A stretch of 64,000 nt of DNA. It comes from Hypomyces perniciosus (lineage: Eukaryota; Ascomycota; Sordariomycetes; Hypocreales; Hypocreaceae). The stretch spans positions 3,596,001 to 3,660,000 of the forward strand of contig SPDT01000004.1 in NCBI GenBank assembly GCA_008477525.1. The letters are read 5' to 3'. Both the position numbers and the translations under genes were made by a program. The notes beneath the pieces were generated by a model. It had not been told where the DNA came from. It made no database searches and worked only from the letters and a program-made list of their open reading frames with translations. Shown one piece after another: positions 45,406 through 57,346 of the stretch (position 1 is its first letter; each line of letters opens with the position of its first letter).

Positions 45406-47050
45406 CGTCGCTGTCAGATGACTCGCTATCAATACTCTTCCTACTCGTACAGAGTGACAATAACTGCACACTAACAGGAATGGTGGCTGCAGAATCTGGA
45501 ACATCATAAGATTCTTTTCATGCACTGCACTCATTCCAGCTTCTCCCAATCGTACTCGTCTTCGTGCCAAGAGAGCCAAAAAAAAAACCGGGAGATGAGC
45601 GGATTTAACACATGCATGTCAGCCTGCCTTTTTTCGCCCTGCTTATATTACCACGGAGTAGTAATATCAAGGCACCAACAGGCCTTCTTATATGGACGAA
45701 TATACGGAGAGGAGGTATCATTCCCAGGGTGTTTGTTGGTTACACAGCAGGCGGACACAATTTACACGAAATCTGGCCAAAAAGGGAATTGCGCAAGATT
45801 CGTATGTGGGGAGGAATCACACACACCGCTATGCTATGATGCGCATGATCTCCATATCCTTTGGAATCTGCAACATCCCACACTCGGCTGGTCTTGTACA
45901 GGAAATAAGACGGCACAGCAAAAGCAAAAAAAAAAACAGTCGTGGTTTTCTTGGTCTGAGACAACTCGACCTAAACCTTAACGCAAACAAACAAGCAAGT
46001 AATATCCGATCCGATGGCTTGCGGAGGAAGCCAGCGGCTCTCTTCCCGCGCGCCCACATGCAAGGGGTTGGAGATCTCTCTCGGCCGGAGACTTGGACTT
46101 GGGGGTGTTGGGGCGGGCTTCATGGATGAACCCTGTTGTCCGTCACCAGGTCAGATAGTATCTACTTCTAGCAACTCACATTCGTCTCTCCTACGAGACA
46201 GACAGCCATGCGGCGGCCAACACAACACCACCACCATCATCACCAACGCGCAAGCCAAGGGTTTCGTACCCTAGCTTATTGGGGGGCACGCATGCATCAT
46301 CGTGCTACACACACCTTGATGATCCTGTCGAGAGCGTTGCCATCTGAGTCTTGTTCTCGAGGTCTCAGGCTGCCGTCTCGCCCCTGTCCTTGCAAAAGTA
46401 GGCTTGCATATTTACTAACCGGCCTACGTTGAGTCATTACATGTGAGTACATAGTAAGCTGTGGAAAGTACTCGGATGTACCGGTACGAAGACCCTGGAA
46501 TAGGAATATATGTAAGGGACAATTTAGGCTGACTGGCAGAATTCGCAACGGTCATTTTCCAGCCCCGGGGCTCCACGTGGGTTTACATCTTTGTAACAAT
46601 ATGGAGAAAGGCGCGGGCCTGGAAGCCGCCTAGTTTATTCATGGGCCGACTTGAGCTGTTAATACCTGTTTTTCAGGTAGCTGGACTAACACTGCGTAGC
46701 AGTGCGCATCGTGGGCTTGGATAAGTCGGCGTGCATGTCGTACTTCTTACTTGTGTTCTGGATATACTATGGCGTAGCATGAGAGATAGCATGATGATCG
46801 ACTGTCCGAAGGTGGAAGCGAGGGTCACTTGTCACTGTGGCTGAGCCTCGTCATGTAGATGAAGCTGTTTCTTGTCATCTACGATGTAAGAACGGAATCT
46901 AGTTCCATGAAAAGGTATCAACGAGGGGCAAGTAAGTACATATATGCTCTGTTATCAGCGTCATCAATAGACCCAAGTAAAGGGTTTGTCCATGATACTC
47001 TTCTATCCAAAAATACGCAATCTCTCATTCTCTTCTGTTCGAAAAAAACA

Positions 47051-47629
47051 TCAACCTGATACGTCTTGGTGCACAACGGCCGTGTGGTTGATGGTGATGG
47101 TGGTTGCATGTCTCGCCGCGACACACGACAGGATAATCATGTCGGCCACGAAATCATCGCACTGGACATAAATCTCCAGCCTCTTTTCCGTAACATTGGT
47201 CATTCCAGGTGATTTGACTTTGGCAAGCGTGTTGCCATTGCCATCAACCAGCTCTAGGCTTCCACCCGTGAATTTGTTCTTCTTCCACTTCAGCTCGCCC
47301 ATCGGCGTGCCCTTGAGGGTAAAGTCGTAGGTCAACTGGCTCATGTTGAGCTTGAAGGATGTGCCTCGTAGGCTCAGGTCGGTGTTCCATGACATCTGGT
47401 GGAAGATGCCCTCGCCGATGACTTGGTTCTGTGAGGGATGGCCCTGGAAGAAGATGATGGATGGCTTGGTGTATGTGTGGAGAGTGGCCGAGTAGAGAGG
47501 AGGCGAGTCGGAAGGATATCCGTCGGGGTGTATCATGACATGGCTCTGGTCCATTATGGAATTTCGGAGCCAGATGACTCGAGAGGGAACTTCGGGTTCC
47601 TCCATATTAGATGATGAACCGCAGCCCAT
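47051..47629 (-). CDS. LURP-one/tubby-C-terminal-like protein with acylation-type N-terminus
   Basis: Single-exon 192-aa protein. It starts MGCGSSSNMEEPE: Gly2 with Ser at position 6 fits N-myristoylation and Cys3 fits palmitoylation, so it is probably held at the inner face of a membrane. The rest fits the LOR (tubby-like) beta-barrel fold of fungal hypothetical proteins: GEGIFHQMSWNTDLSLRG, MSQLTYDFTLKGTPMGELKW, SLELVDGNGNTLAKV and RLEIYVQCDDFVADMIIL, the last being the hydrophobic helix that threads the barrel. In the tubby family such barrels bind membrane phospholipids. Function in fungi unknown. ATG 47629 has a good context (ACCATGG) and gives the acylation motif directly. Confidence 0.65.
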   Translation of the reverse strand: MGCGSSSNMEEPEVPSRVIWLRNSIMDQSHVMIHPDGYPSDSPPLYSATLHTYTKPSIIFFQGHPSQNQVIGEGIFHQMSWNTDLSLRGTSFKLNMSQLTYDFTLKGTPMGELKWKKNKFTGGSLELVDGNGNTLAKVKSPGMTNVTEKRLEIYVQCDDFVADMIILSCVAARHATTITINHTAVVHQDVSG

Positions 47630-48848
47630 GGTGAGCTGAGGATATCGACTCTATCGAGACTAGTCGGCAAATGAGGACGGAGAGTGATTTGGAGTTTGTA
47701 TAGTCGATTGAAAGGACAAAAACTGGCAAATATCTTCAGAATTAAGAAATAAGAGGAGAGTCAGTTTTGCGTTTTCAACTCAACGGGACTCGTGTCTCGT
47801 GCTCTTGTTGCTCCCAGCATCCCGTTTTGTAGATCTCCGAGCCCTTGGATTCTCCATTGTAACTTAGTACATGATATTTCCGAATTGGTACTAATCTGGC
47901 CCATGATGTAATGTCCATCCTCAAACCCATTCTCAGACGCATTTCACTATCGTGGTCGACGGTTTGAGAGGAGGCGGGCATGCAAGTGCCGTGATCGTCC
48001 CTTTGTCGATCGCGACACTAAAGGATCAAAGGATCGTCGGCATGTCCTTTCCCACGTAAGCCAGCATTTCGAATTTTGCACATCGGTTCTATGCGTCTGG
48101 AGATTCTCCCCAGTTATAACTTCTGACAACGCTTACTGGCAGGGTTGTGGATGGACACTGCTATCGTCATCCGATTCGGTTTCGTATGATCACCATGATT
48201 CATGAAGCTCTCGTCGGAGATTTTAGATTCTCTTATCCGTGAGGCTGCCATGAACGCGTACCAAGGGACCAAACTTCTGCGACAGCATTTGTTTTCATCA
48301 GTTCAGACATTATGCGATACGGAGGTGGCTAGGGCGTCGTGGCTACGATGGCCAATTGTCGAGAAATGTGGCTAGTGATTCTGGTGCAGTGATCTGAAAC
48401 CACCTTGTCTGATGCTTATCAGTCGCTTCATATCATATAGCACAGAATGCAGCGATATTCCGTCATCGCGCTTTATCAAAAGATAGTGAGTGATACGTCG
48501 AGATGGATGACTTGTCTTGAATGCCAAGACGTCTGATGAACGATCCTAAATGCGCACTGCCACACTCGGGTTCACCAAGCCACAATCTAACAATCCATTG
48601 TGCCCCTCCAATTGGTGCCTGACTAATATGCGGGACCCGTCTTTAGCCACTCAGCCACCTTCTCCTAGATGACTTCATCGCAAGGCTTGCCTCTGGGCGA
48701 TTTCAGCCCTACAACGCAACACGTCTTGAAGATTGTGTGCATATCACATAATAGACCAGAATGTCTCTTGATGGTCTTCTGGTATCCTCCATCATGTACG
48801 CATCCTCTTAGAATATAACATAACGTCTACATATCAGTTCAACACAAG
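47630..48848. other. divergent spacer
   Basis: Upstream region for both the LURP-one-like gene and the Zn2Cys6 gene. No convincing frame or repeat. Confidence 0.45.
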
Positions 48849-50511
48849 ATGCCAGGCGTTCCAACCTATCGCGGATGCGATGCCTGTCGCAAACAGAAGA
48901 AGAAGGTTCGTCTCCAACTGCCGACTGACTACGAGAAGTAGATGCCGGCAAAACCTGTACGTATCGATGCCGCTAAAGCACTTTTCAGTGTGACCAGGCC
49001 TCACCGGCGTGTTCTCGGTGTGCTCGCCTCAAGATCCCATGCATAGGATGCGGTCAGCTTCGATACAAGTTCAAGGACCAGTCGGCTTCCGTAAAATCGT
49101 TGAGCAAGAGCCATAACCAAGTGGTTCCTTTGCGTCAAAACGAAAACCCATCGTCTGTTCTTAGTAACAAGGCGACAACCCGATCTAGCGCCTTTGTATC
49201 CCTGCTTGAAATAGAGGATCCTGGGTATGACTTATCCTGCTACGGCGGGTGGTTCAAGGATCTCCCAAGGCGTCTTGGAACCAACGAAGCTCTAGATGCT
49301 GCAGTGGATGCTATGGCTGGTTTCTATCCATACCTTCGGACACGTCAGCTGTCCAGGGCTTCAGTGGTTAAATACGTGAATGCATTGCAGGCGCTGAGAA
49401 CCTGTTTGAGCAACCCCGAGAAGGCGAGGAACCCGGAGACGCTATGTGCCATTTACTTGATAATGATTTGCCAGGTGAGTAGCCATCCCTAAATCAACAT
49501 GTTTTGTTGGATATCCTAACAACTGTGTATAGGGCTGGACAGGGAGAGACGGCGACCAGAAGATGAGCCATGGTGAGGGACTTGCACATCTACTAGAAGC
49601 CACAGCCTCTAAGGGACACCCGGATGAGTTTGAAACTTTGATACGTGACACGCTGGTCGTGCCTGTGGTAAGTTCCAAGCCCACTTGGATCGAAACCACC
49701 AAAGCAATACCTGTTCTGGGCTCATACATGACGATAGATTCTCGAGAGCATTTTCAACCCACGAATACGATTAACACAGTGGTTCACAAAAATAACGGCC
49801 CAGGCCTTTGGCCCACCACCACCCCTCACCCGGGACAAACATGATGTCTTGAGCTTGGAGTTGATCAACCTGGCCATGATCCCCGACGTGGTCCGCGACC
49901 CGGTCGGGCACATGGAGGGCATGAAATATTCCTACCAAAGAATGAGGCTCGAAATGCCGTTGTTAAGGCGTGTCCTTAAACAGGTGGATGAGTTTGTCTC
50001 TGGCAAAAAACCAACAGAGTTATCGCCAAGCACCCTTGCGAGGATGCATCTCTCGTATCAGGCGTCATGGAGTCTCCTTTTGACATCTGCCTTGGTTTTC
50101 AATGGCTTTCTACGCGCTCTTGGAGCCGATGACGGATTTATGGCAGAAGAGGCAGACACGATGGCCACTGAGGCCGTGACGCTTGCGGAGAATGCGTCAC
50201 GGTACAGGCCCCTTGGTGCTAGCTTTGTGCCTCTGTGTCTGGTTCCTGCTTGGGCGGCGACCGATGATCCAGAGCTTCAACACCAAGTGGTAAAAGCTCT
50301 AGAGATGTATCAAGATGACTTTACACCACTCATGAAGAGAGGCTGGTATATCATGGCATGCTGGCTAAAGGGCCAGATGGATCTTGTGCGATGTGGGTTG
50401 CCAACATCGGTTGTTGAGGATTACCATGATAGGCAATGGGGAACCTTGATTGTTGATGAGAATGGGGATCATGTAGTCGATGGGACTTCAAGAGGTTGGT
50501 TTGATGTGTGA
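48849..50511 (+). CDS. Zn2Cys6 fungal-type transcription factor
   Basis: Predicted 483-aa regulator; exons 48849-48905, 48989-49474, 49533-49667 and 49738-50511 join in phase 0. The binuclear zinc cluster uses C10, C13, C20, C27, C30 and C37 (CDACRKQKKKCDQASPAC then SRCARLKIPC); the first intron splits it directly before C20, a common place in this family. After the cluster comes a region without a clear linker coiled coil and then an all-helical middle part (RTCLSNPEKARNPETLCAIY, then LLEATASKGHPDEF, and RRVLKQVDEFVSG) like the regulators with an undefined C-terminal domain (DUF3468-type). It probably controls genes in the nucleus; targets unknown. The next gene downstream on the same strand is a GH18 protein, so a regulatory link is possible but not shown. 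Confidence 0.85.
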
Positions 50512-51680
50512 TCTGGGATGTCCAGAAGGCCGAGCATACGGGCTATCCTCGAGACGGAGACCTATTTCGTGGCTCTACTTTAGATGTTCATTTGCAGTCA
50601 TCTTCATGAATTCCCCATTTGGGAAATCCCCTGGTCCCGGAACTGAGTCCAACAAGCCTTGCCGATGTGATGGGCAAAGGAGATGTGGAAAGCCTATGCG
50701 CTCAGGTCGGCTCTTGGCACATCCAGATCGACAGGGACTTCCCATGAACAATATGGGAGCGCTCGGGTGCCCAGAACTATATCCTATTACTGAGAAGAGA
50801 GCATCTAACCAACCCTACGTTTGGAAATGCTAGCGAACCTCGTTCATGGTTTCCTAACTGCTTCCACTGGCGGAGAAGTGGAATCCCCGTGAAGTAATTC
50901 GTCACCAACAAAGATAACCTTATTTCGGATAAATGCCAAGGAAAGCCTACTGCTTGATATCTGCTGAACGACAGTACCTACTGTGTTGACGAAGACTGGA
51001 GTAGCCGCTTGACATGTGATCTTGGCGAGGATAAACGAGCGTTTCTGGAGGATGGAAACGGCAAGATATAACGCTTTCGGGACCGAACTGATCAGTCATG
51101 TGTTGTTTTATAGCGTCGTCCCAAGACAGCCACTTCGGATTCCTCCGGGCAGATCTAGCCAAGAATCGCCAGATGATCCAATGAGCCTCAACGGTCTGGG
51201 CCTAGGCCCTCCCAAAGGGGAAATATCTACACTCGCGATTCGGCCCATTGTTAGTTAATGGCTTTTTTCGATTTCGCAGCCCAATACCAAAACGGGTATT
51301 TTAGTCTGAATCAGATCGTGATCACGTAGTGCCCGATTGCGGGTAGATTCTCGCATGCTGTTCACCTCCTTCGTCAAGTTCGGATCGCTCCAAAAACAGG
51401 AAACAATAAACTATCCAAAGCTTAATCTATACGACAATGCACTCTATGTTCTGCAGCCACGTGGCGGCTATATCCGTAACAGAGATGCAGTGCCGTTCAG
51501 CATCGCCTCGGATTACGTTCGTGGCGGTATGGCTTAGCCATTGCGGGGTTTCTCAGCACAGCACAACATTCAGCATTATAGCATCTCTCTCAACACTGCC
51601 TTCTCAATAGCCGGAAGATCTATCGAGTATGCCTTCGTTGAGGTCGTTGGGTCCATTTGAAACATCTATATCTAGTCGAG
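50512..51680. other. spacer between regulator and GH18 gene
   Basis: Plus-strand frames at 50480-50833 and 51016-51258 are not protein-like. This is the likely promoter region of the GH18 gene; no defined sites named. Confidence 0.45.
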
Positions 51681-53057
51681 ATGATCTCCCTCTTTCGAAA
51701 TCTGATCTGCTCATGCATAGCAGACAACAATAACAACCACAGCCACAACAACAACCCCCATCAAGGACATCAGCAATACCCATACCCTCGACACCCATAT
51801 CCTCAAAACCCATATCCTCCTCCACAGAATAACGAGATTCCTCTCACTGATCCAAACTGCCAACCACCGCCAATACCGCCCAGAATGACTCGATCATATG
51901 TCAACGCTGTTTACTACCCCAGCTGGTTGGTGTACAAGGGCAAGGGACCTTCGTGCCTTGATGTCAACAACATCACTCATGTTTTTTATTCCTTCGTCGG
52001 GTGGGTTCTCCATCGTGTACATCGTCTTTGACTGAATTACAGCTTATAACTAACCTACTACATGAAGAGTCAATGAGGACGGCACTCTTCGTTGGCTCGA
52101 TGAGCACGCTGATCTAGTCAAGGAAGTCGACGGCGAGAAAGGCTGTCTCGCGGCCCTCGCAAAGTTGAAGCGCAATAATCCTCACATCCGCACCGTCGTC
52201 TCTATTGGAGGCGGCTCTGACAGTAAGGAGTTTGCCGCCCTCGCAGCAAGCTCAAACGCCAGGGAGACTTTTGCCAAGCAAGTCCGCAAGTTCTGCGATC
52301 GGTATGAGATTGATGGTGTAGATGGTACGTTTTTTCTCTCTTTGATCCTCTGGAGAAAATTAAAGACTAACCCGGAACTGCAGTTGATTGGGAGCATCCC
52401 AGCGATGCTGAGCAAGGGTGCAACTATCTTAAGCTCCTCCAAACGGCTCGTAACTTACTCCCTGTGGAACACTACTTCCTCACTACCGCCCTCCCAGTCG
52501 GGCAGTACGTCCTCAAGAACATTGATCTCAGCGCCGTGTCCCGCATCGTCAACTACATCAACATCATGGCCTACGACTTCACCGGCTCCTGGACCCAAGT
52601 ATCAGGGAACCACTCACAACTCTATCCTCCCCAGGGAGACATCAAGCATACATACCCAGAACTCAAGGCATGCGCTTCCGATGGCATCGACTATATCCTG
52701 TCCAGGAACGTTCCCAGCCGGAGGATCCTCCTCGGCATCCCATCTTATGCGCGGTTCTTCCCTCACGCAAAGGGCCTGGGTCACCCGACGAAAAACTCGG
52801 GTGAGATGGACTACTACGAGATGCCCGATGAGTGGATCCAGAACGCCCAGGTCGATGAGGCCGCTGTTGCGGCTTGGTATGTCGACCACGGAGGTAAGGG
52901 CTTCGTGTCTTTTGACGTGCCGAGTACGGTGAGCGTCAAGGCGAGATATGCCACGCAGAAGGCTCTTGGGGGACTCTTCTACTGGACGGGCACTGGGGAT
53001 AAGAGCGCAGGGCTTAGCCTGGTTGCGGCGGGCAAGAAAGGTCTTGGATTGAACTGA
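51681..53057 (+). CDS. glycoside hydrolase family 18 (chitinase-like)
   Basis: Predicted 416-aa protein from exons 51681-52000, 52068-52324 and 52384-53057. Residues about 15-65 are low in complexity (Asn/His, then Pro/Tyr: YPYPRHPYPQNPYPPP). The GH18 barrel starts VNAVYYPSWLVYKG, then THVFYSFVG, RTVVSIGGG (the SxGG motif) and the catalytic DGVDVDWEHP with Glu196 as proton donor and the DxxDxDxE aspartates kept; the second intron interrupts this motif between DGVD and DWE. Later blocks are IMAYDFTGSW (MxYD) and GGLFYWTGTGDKSAG near the C-terminus (the W of the barrel end). It should cut beta-1,4-GlcNAc chains. There is no convincing signal peptide, which suggests an intracellular or unconventionally secreted enzyme; no chitin-binding domain is seen. 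Confidence 0.9.
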
Positions 53058-54187
53058 GGTGGAATTTGACCTTGCTGTTGCAGAATTCAGTGCTAGTTTC
53101 GGCTTTGTGTGTTTGACGGGTTTCTCTCAAGCTGTACTTCGTATGTATTCGGACACAATATCTCTATAGTCAATTTTGGATGGTTTTTTTACTCAACTTT
53201 CTCGTGACATGAGTTGTTTTCGGTCACAGTTCGATAAAGATCCCACGAGACTTCACAAATTGATGAAACATTTCCCAAGGACGGGCCAGCGGGTGACAAT
53301 AACCATGCAAGATATCCCTGAACAGGTCTTGCATGCTCTGTCGTGAAGACGCCTGGCATTGGCGGCCTCCTCAGCTGTGTTGCCTCTAGCCACTCTAAAA
53401 CATCTCATTAAATGGTGCGTGTGATCATCGCAACGCCACAAGATACACACCGCTGCAGTGACACGTCATGCCAATCAGGATTTGGTTAATCTCAGCAGAA
53501 GCTGGAAGTTGCAGCTGAAAATAATAAACAAGACCAGAGTCCCCTTTTTGGGGGGAAGCATATGCTTCATTTGGGCGTTCAAAAAAGCTGTCAAACCACC
53601 ATCATCAAGTATCCTGAGGAGTGGAATCTGTAAGTAGTTCGCATTTGCCGCTCGGAGGTGTTGATGGCCATTTGCTAATCACGGCAAGCCTCCCTCTCCC
53701 AGAATCGCGTCTGCATTCAAGAAATCCGATAATGGGGCTCTTTTGGTCGAAGCGCATTGGCGGTCGGTTCTTTGGCACGAGTGTCCATGTTGATCGTCAT
53801 GGCGTCCATCGAGGGCCGTGGCGATTCACTCTGGGAAAGTTTAGCTGCTTCAAGAGCCATTGATCAATCTTCAGGTGGAAGGATCAAGTACGCAGGACTC
53901 TAATAGAGATGAGGCAGATTTAAGCTTAGAATCTAAGGATTGATCGCAATTATGGACTTGTCGGGGTGATTACGTCATCCGATACTGCCCTCCGTACTCC
54001 GTACCTTAGCAGCAGTTCATCAGTTCACGTCCCGCCTTGATGCTCAAACTTTCATTGTCATCTCCGCAAATATGCGAATTAATATTGTATCAGCCAGATG
54101 ACCATTTCTTCTTCATTTTAATTGATTCTGATATACGAGTGTTTGACTGCTGACATTGTTGTCATATTGCCCCCATTACGGAGCACT
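53058..54187. other. spacer upstream of RAD9
   Basis: Contains TACTTCGTAT at 53135-53144 and TCCGTACTCCGTACC at about 53991-54005. No gene recognised; an 80-codon plus frame (53621-53863) is doubtful. Confidence 0.45.
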
Positions 54188-55831
54188 ATGGCGATTCTCA
54201 CCTTCACCCTGAGTGAGGAGGGCGTCGCAGCCTTCCGAGACGCCCTGATCTGCTTGAACAAATTCAGCGAGGACGTGTCACTCGAGGCCCGCAAGGATTC
54301 AGTGAGTGATTTGAAGTGTCACGCACTTGCTTAGCAGGTTGCTAATGACAGTGGAACAGTTTGTTCTGACTACCCTGAATACTTCCAAATCCGCCTACGC
54401 GAGCTTCAAGTTTGCGACCAACCGATTCTTCTCGAGATATCAGTACCAAGCCAGTGGGCAGTATCGTGAGAGATTCTACTGCTCGCTCTACATCAGAGTA
54501 AGTTGATTTTTGTACTAATACATATTTGCGGTGGCATTGGATGGCTAAATGCGTTCCAGGCCCTGACATCTCTATTCCGCAGTCGGTCTGGGGTGGATAC
54601 GCAACGAGATACTGAAAAGCAGACCTTCATAGAGCGCTGCGATGTTGCAATCGAAGACGGAGAAGGAGTCAAAAGCCGGTTCATCGCCCGCATCGTTTTC
54701 AGGAACGGACTAACATCTACGCATCGTCTTCCCTTTGAGGTTAATGTTCCAGTGCACGCCAAGTTCAGTCGACAGGAAGCTCCACATCACTGGAGCATAT
54801 CGTCGAGAACGTTGAGACAATTGATGGACCACTTTGGCCCTGGCATTGAGTATCTCGACATCAACACAGATGGTGACCATGTCAATTTTACCTGCTTCAG
54901 TGAGAAGACCGTGAGCGAGGATGGTATGGCGTGCATCCCCCATGAATTTCTATGTGGTGATAATTGACATAGCGCAGCCGTTCTTAAAAAGCCCCTTCAA
55001 ACCTCGATTACCGTGGAAGCCGACGAGTTTGACGACATCGACGTGGAAGACAAGCTTCACATCGTCATCTCAGTCAAGGACTTCAGAGCTATCATCCAAC
55101 ATGCCGGGATTACAGGCAACACCATTGTAGCCCGTTACTCCCTCCCTGCTCGCCCTATTCAGTTCTCCTACTCCAGCGATGCCATCTCTTGCGAGTTTCT
55201 CATCATGACTGTGGGTGAACGAGGTAGCAATCCGACTCAAAAGACCAAGAAGGGTCGCAAAAATGCGGCTCGAAACGACGGCCCTCGCTTGGAGGCCACG
55301 TCTCGTAGAACCAGCGTGGCCCCTTCAGAGGCACCACGGCCCCAGCCCCAACCAGAGCCCCAACCATCACCAATGGCACCACCACTGGCATCACCAGCTT
55401 CAGCACGACAACCACCAAACCCGACACCACGACTTAGCGCTGTTAGGGCCAGTGTTTCGCGTATAGGCGCATTCGACCTGCGACCATCCCAGCGGCCACC
55501 GCCACCAACGCTGAGGTCCGAGAGTCTGTTTGTTGAAGACGAGGGGTGGGAGCCTGTTCGGGATGAGGAGGAGGATGGTGAGGAAGATGCAAGATTGGAA
55601 TGGGATCACAGCGCCGACCCTGTAAGTTTGGTGGTAAATGGACCGAGAGAGTAGATGACAAACTAACATGAACAGAACCCTCCTGTTATGCATATGAGCC
55701 ACGCGGACGACATGCAAGCTAAGGGCTCAGATCCTCGCCAGGTTCCAGATGACACGGCAGCCGAGTCAACATACTTGGAGCCGACACAGAAGCTCGCAGA
55801 GGTTCAAGGCTTGGCCCTCTTCCCCGACTAA
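54188..55831 (+). CDS. RAD9: DNA damage checkpoint clamp subunit Rad9
   Basis: Predicted 471-aa protein; exons 54188-54301, 54360-54497, 54560-54923, 54978-55621 and 55676-55831. The N-terminal two PCNA-like domains (residues about 1-265) begin MAILTFTLSEEGVAAFRDAL and contain VLTTLNTSKSAYASFKF, RFYCSLYIRALTSLFRS, and in the second domain DIDVEDKLHIVISVKDFRAI and ARPIQFSYSSDAISCEFLIM, as in fission-yeast/human Rad9. The tail (about 270-471) is disordered and rich in Pro, Ser and Gln, the usual phosphorylated tail that binds TopBP1/Rad4-type proteins. It forms the 9-1-1 ring with Rad1 and Hus1 and signals to ATR at DNA damage. Convergent with the RCC1-type gene; only 64 bp separate the stop codons. 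Confidence 0.9.
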
Positions 55832-55895
55832 TCTGGGGATGAAAACTTTGCTACATATGCTTGGCTGTTTTTTCTGGATTGGACAGGCGGCAAGC

Positions 55896-56987
55896 TCAAC
55901 TGGATTTAATGCAGATCCAGCTGGTGGCACAGCCAGCGCCTATACTGTCTATATGGCTGTCTGGTGGTATGAACTTCGACGATGCAATGATGTTCCATCT
56001 GCCCTTGACATCGTTGTTTTCCACTTGCGGTCCGCAATTTCCATGCTCGCCCCATCCCCACGATAGCACGTCACCCGCCTCTGAAAGCGCGACAACGTGC
56101 TCGCTGCCGATGGCGATCTTTTTGAGAGTAGGGAGGTTTGGAGGGGGGAGTTGGCCGTGGTCGTCACGACCCCATGCTTCCAAGCTACCATCCTGCTTCA
56201 ATATGTAGAAGTTACCCCAGCTGGCCCCAACATCTGTCCATGAGGAAGCTGTTGAGGGAGCCTTGGAAATCAATCCCCATTTGTCTGATCCTAGGACACA
56301 AATATTTCCGCTGTCTGGCTCGCCGAAGAAGCACGTAGATTCCTTAGCACAAACTGCTCTCGTTACCCTGAAGCCGATGTCATCGATTTTTCGAGGAGTA
56401 TGAACAACCGTGCCAGGCTCCCCAATTTGAGATTTGCGACAATTTCCCCAGCCGTAAGCATCGCCGTTGCTCAATACCGCAACAACATGACCCATGCAAG
56501 CAGACAGGTCAATAATTTCTGTCCCAGGTGGAGGGAAGTCCTTCAGCCTGCTTGCTGATGGAGTCCGTACAATGAGCTCACCCAAGCCCAATTCTCCTTT
56601 CATGCCCACGCCGAGGCTGAATATCTTGGTTTGTTTCCCCTCGCCATCCTTGGCGACTATAATTGAAGCTTCCCATGTAGCTGCGATCAAAGCAATCTGG
56701 CCTATTTCTTGTTCACTATCCTCTCTGGTGGGACGAGCTTCTTGAAAGACCGGCACACTAGGAGCAGAAGCCAGTCCACAAGCTCCACTGGTCGGGTCAC
56801 CACTCCAGTACAGTTTGCCAGACTCACTGAGAAGCAGAGTATGATTGCCCCCCGCAGCAACCTTGACGATTGGTGAGTCGGGAGGGCTAGGGTGGAAGAG
56901 GACCTGTTTGGGGACTGAAACGTCTTCTTTGTGGCTGATCCCAAGTTGCCCCGATCCGTTGGACCCAATAGCGAATATGGCGTCCAT
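55896..56987 (-). CDS. RCC1-repeat protein, ATS1 type
   Basis: Single-exon 363-aa protein of RCC1-like beta-propeller repeats: AIFAIGSNGSGQLGISHKED, KVAAGGNHTLLLSESGKLYW, IFSLGVGMKGELGLGE, LSACMGHVVAVLSNGDAYGW, LEAWGRDDHGQLPPPN and IAIGSEHVVALSEAGDVLSW. The start (M-x-x-x-F/Y-A-x-GSNGxxQLGxGxxED) is like yeast Ats1, a small protein linked to tRNA wobble-uridine modification (with Kti11/diphthamide path proteins) and microtubule-related phenotypes. The frame opens 34 codons upstream (57089), but ATG 56987 matches the Ats1-type start. Cytosolic role inferred; the name is a family guess. Confidence 0.8.
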   Translation of the reverse strand: MDAIFAIGSNGSGQLGISHKEDVSVPKQVLFHPSPPDSPIVKVAAGGNHTLLLSESGKLYWSGDPTSGACGLASAPSVPVFQEARPTREDSEQEIGQIALIAATWEASIIVAKDGEGKQTKIFSLGVGMKGELGLGELIVRTPSASRLKDFPPPGTEIIDLSACMGHVVAVLSNGDAYGWGNCRKSQIGEPGTVVHTPRKIDDIGFRVTRAVCAKESTCFFGEPDSGNICVLGSDKWGLISKAPSTASSWTDVGASWGNFYILKQDGSLEAWGRDDHGQLPPPNLPTLKKIAIGSEHVVALSEAGDVLSWGWGEHGNCGPQVENNDVKGRWNIIASSKFIPPDSHIDSIGAGCATSWICIKSS

Positions 56988-57346
56988 TTTGGCAGAGAGT
57001 TCAAGGCTTGGTCCAGGAACTTTGCCAGCCAGACGCAGAGCAGTTGATATCGTATTTGTGAATATCGTTGATAGATCGGATATTTGCATGCACTCATGCC
57101 CTGACTAATCGCGAGTTGCGATGCCGGGCTCCGGGATCCGCTAATTCCGATTATTAAGCAGAATTTTCTGTAGCCCACTTTTCGACGACGTTCCTCTTCC
57201 GCAAACCTTTATAATCTCCTCTCCTCACTCTTTTCTTTCAACGAACTTTCCTTCTCTCTTCCACACACATCGACCTGGAAGAAACGGTTGTGTGTGAGGA
57301 TGTGGGCTTTGGTCTCTGCTTCAGCTCCCAACAAGCAGCAGGCACA
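56988..57346. promoter_or_regulatory. divergent upstream region of the ATS1-type gene and TYR1
   Basis: The TYR1 half is pyrimidine-rich (57180-57260), as for a strong fungal promoter. An upstream ATG at 57300 opens a 35-codon frame that overlaps the TYR1 start out of frame (see findings). Confidence 0.5.

Larger units (their letters stand above)
43114..47050. other. long gene-poor spacer (3.9 kb)
   Basis: The largest gap in the core part. It contains open frames (43399-43803 plus, 134 codons; 44345-45139 minus, 264 codons; 45520-45981 plus, 153 codons) that are repeat-rich or have no family likeness. Short repeats include a run of C at about 44690-44701 and the units listed separately. It may hold long 3' UTRs or noncoding RNA; nothing can be shown. 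Confidence 0.5.

Noticed and set aside
45520..45981. 153-codon plus-strand frame in the long spacer
   Set aside because: Low-complexity Lys/Gln/Cys content, no motif, no supported splice sites.
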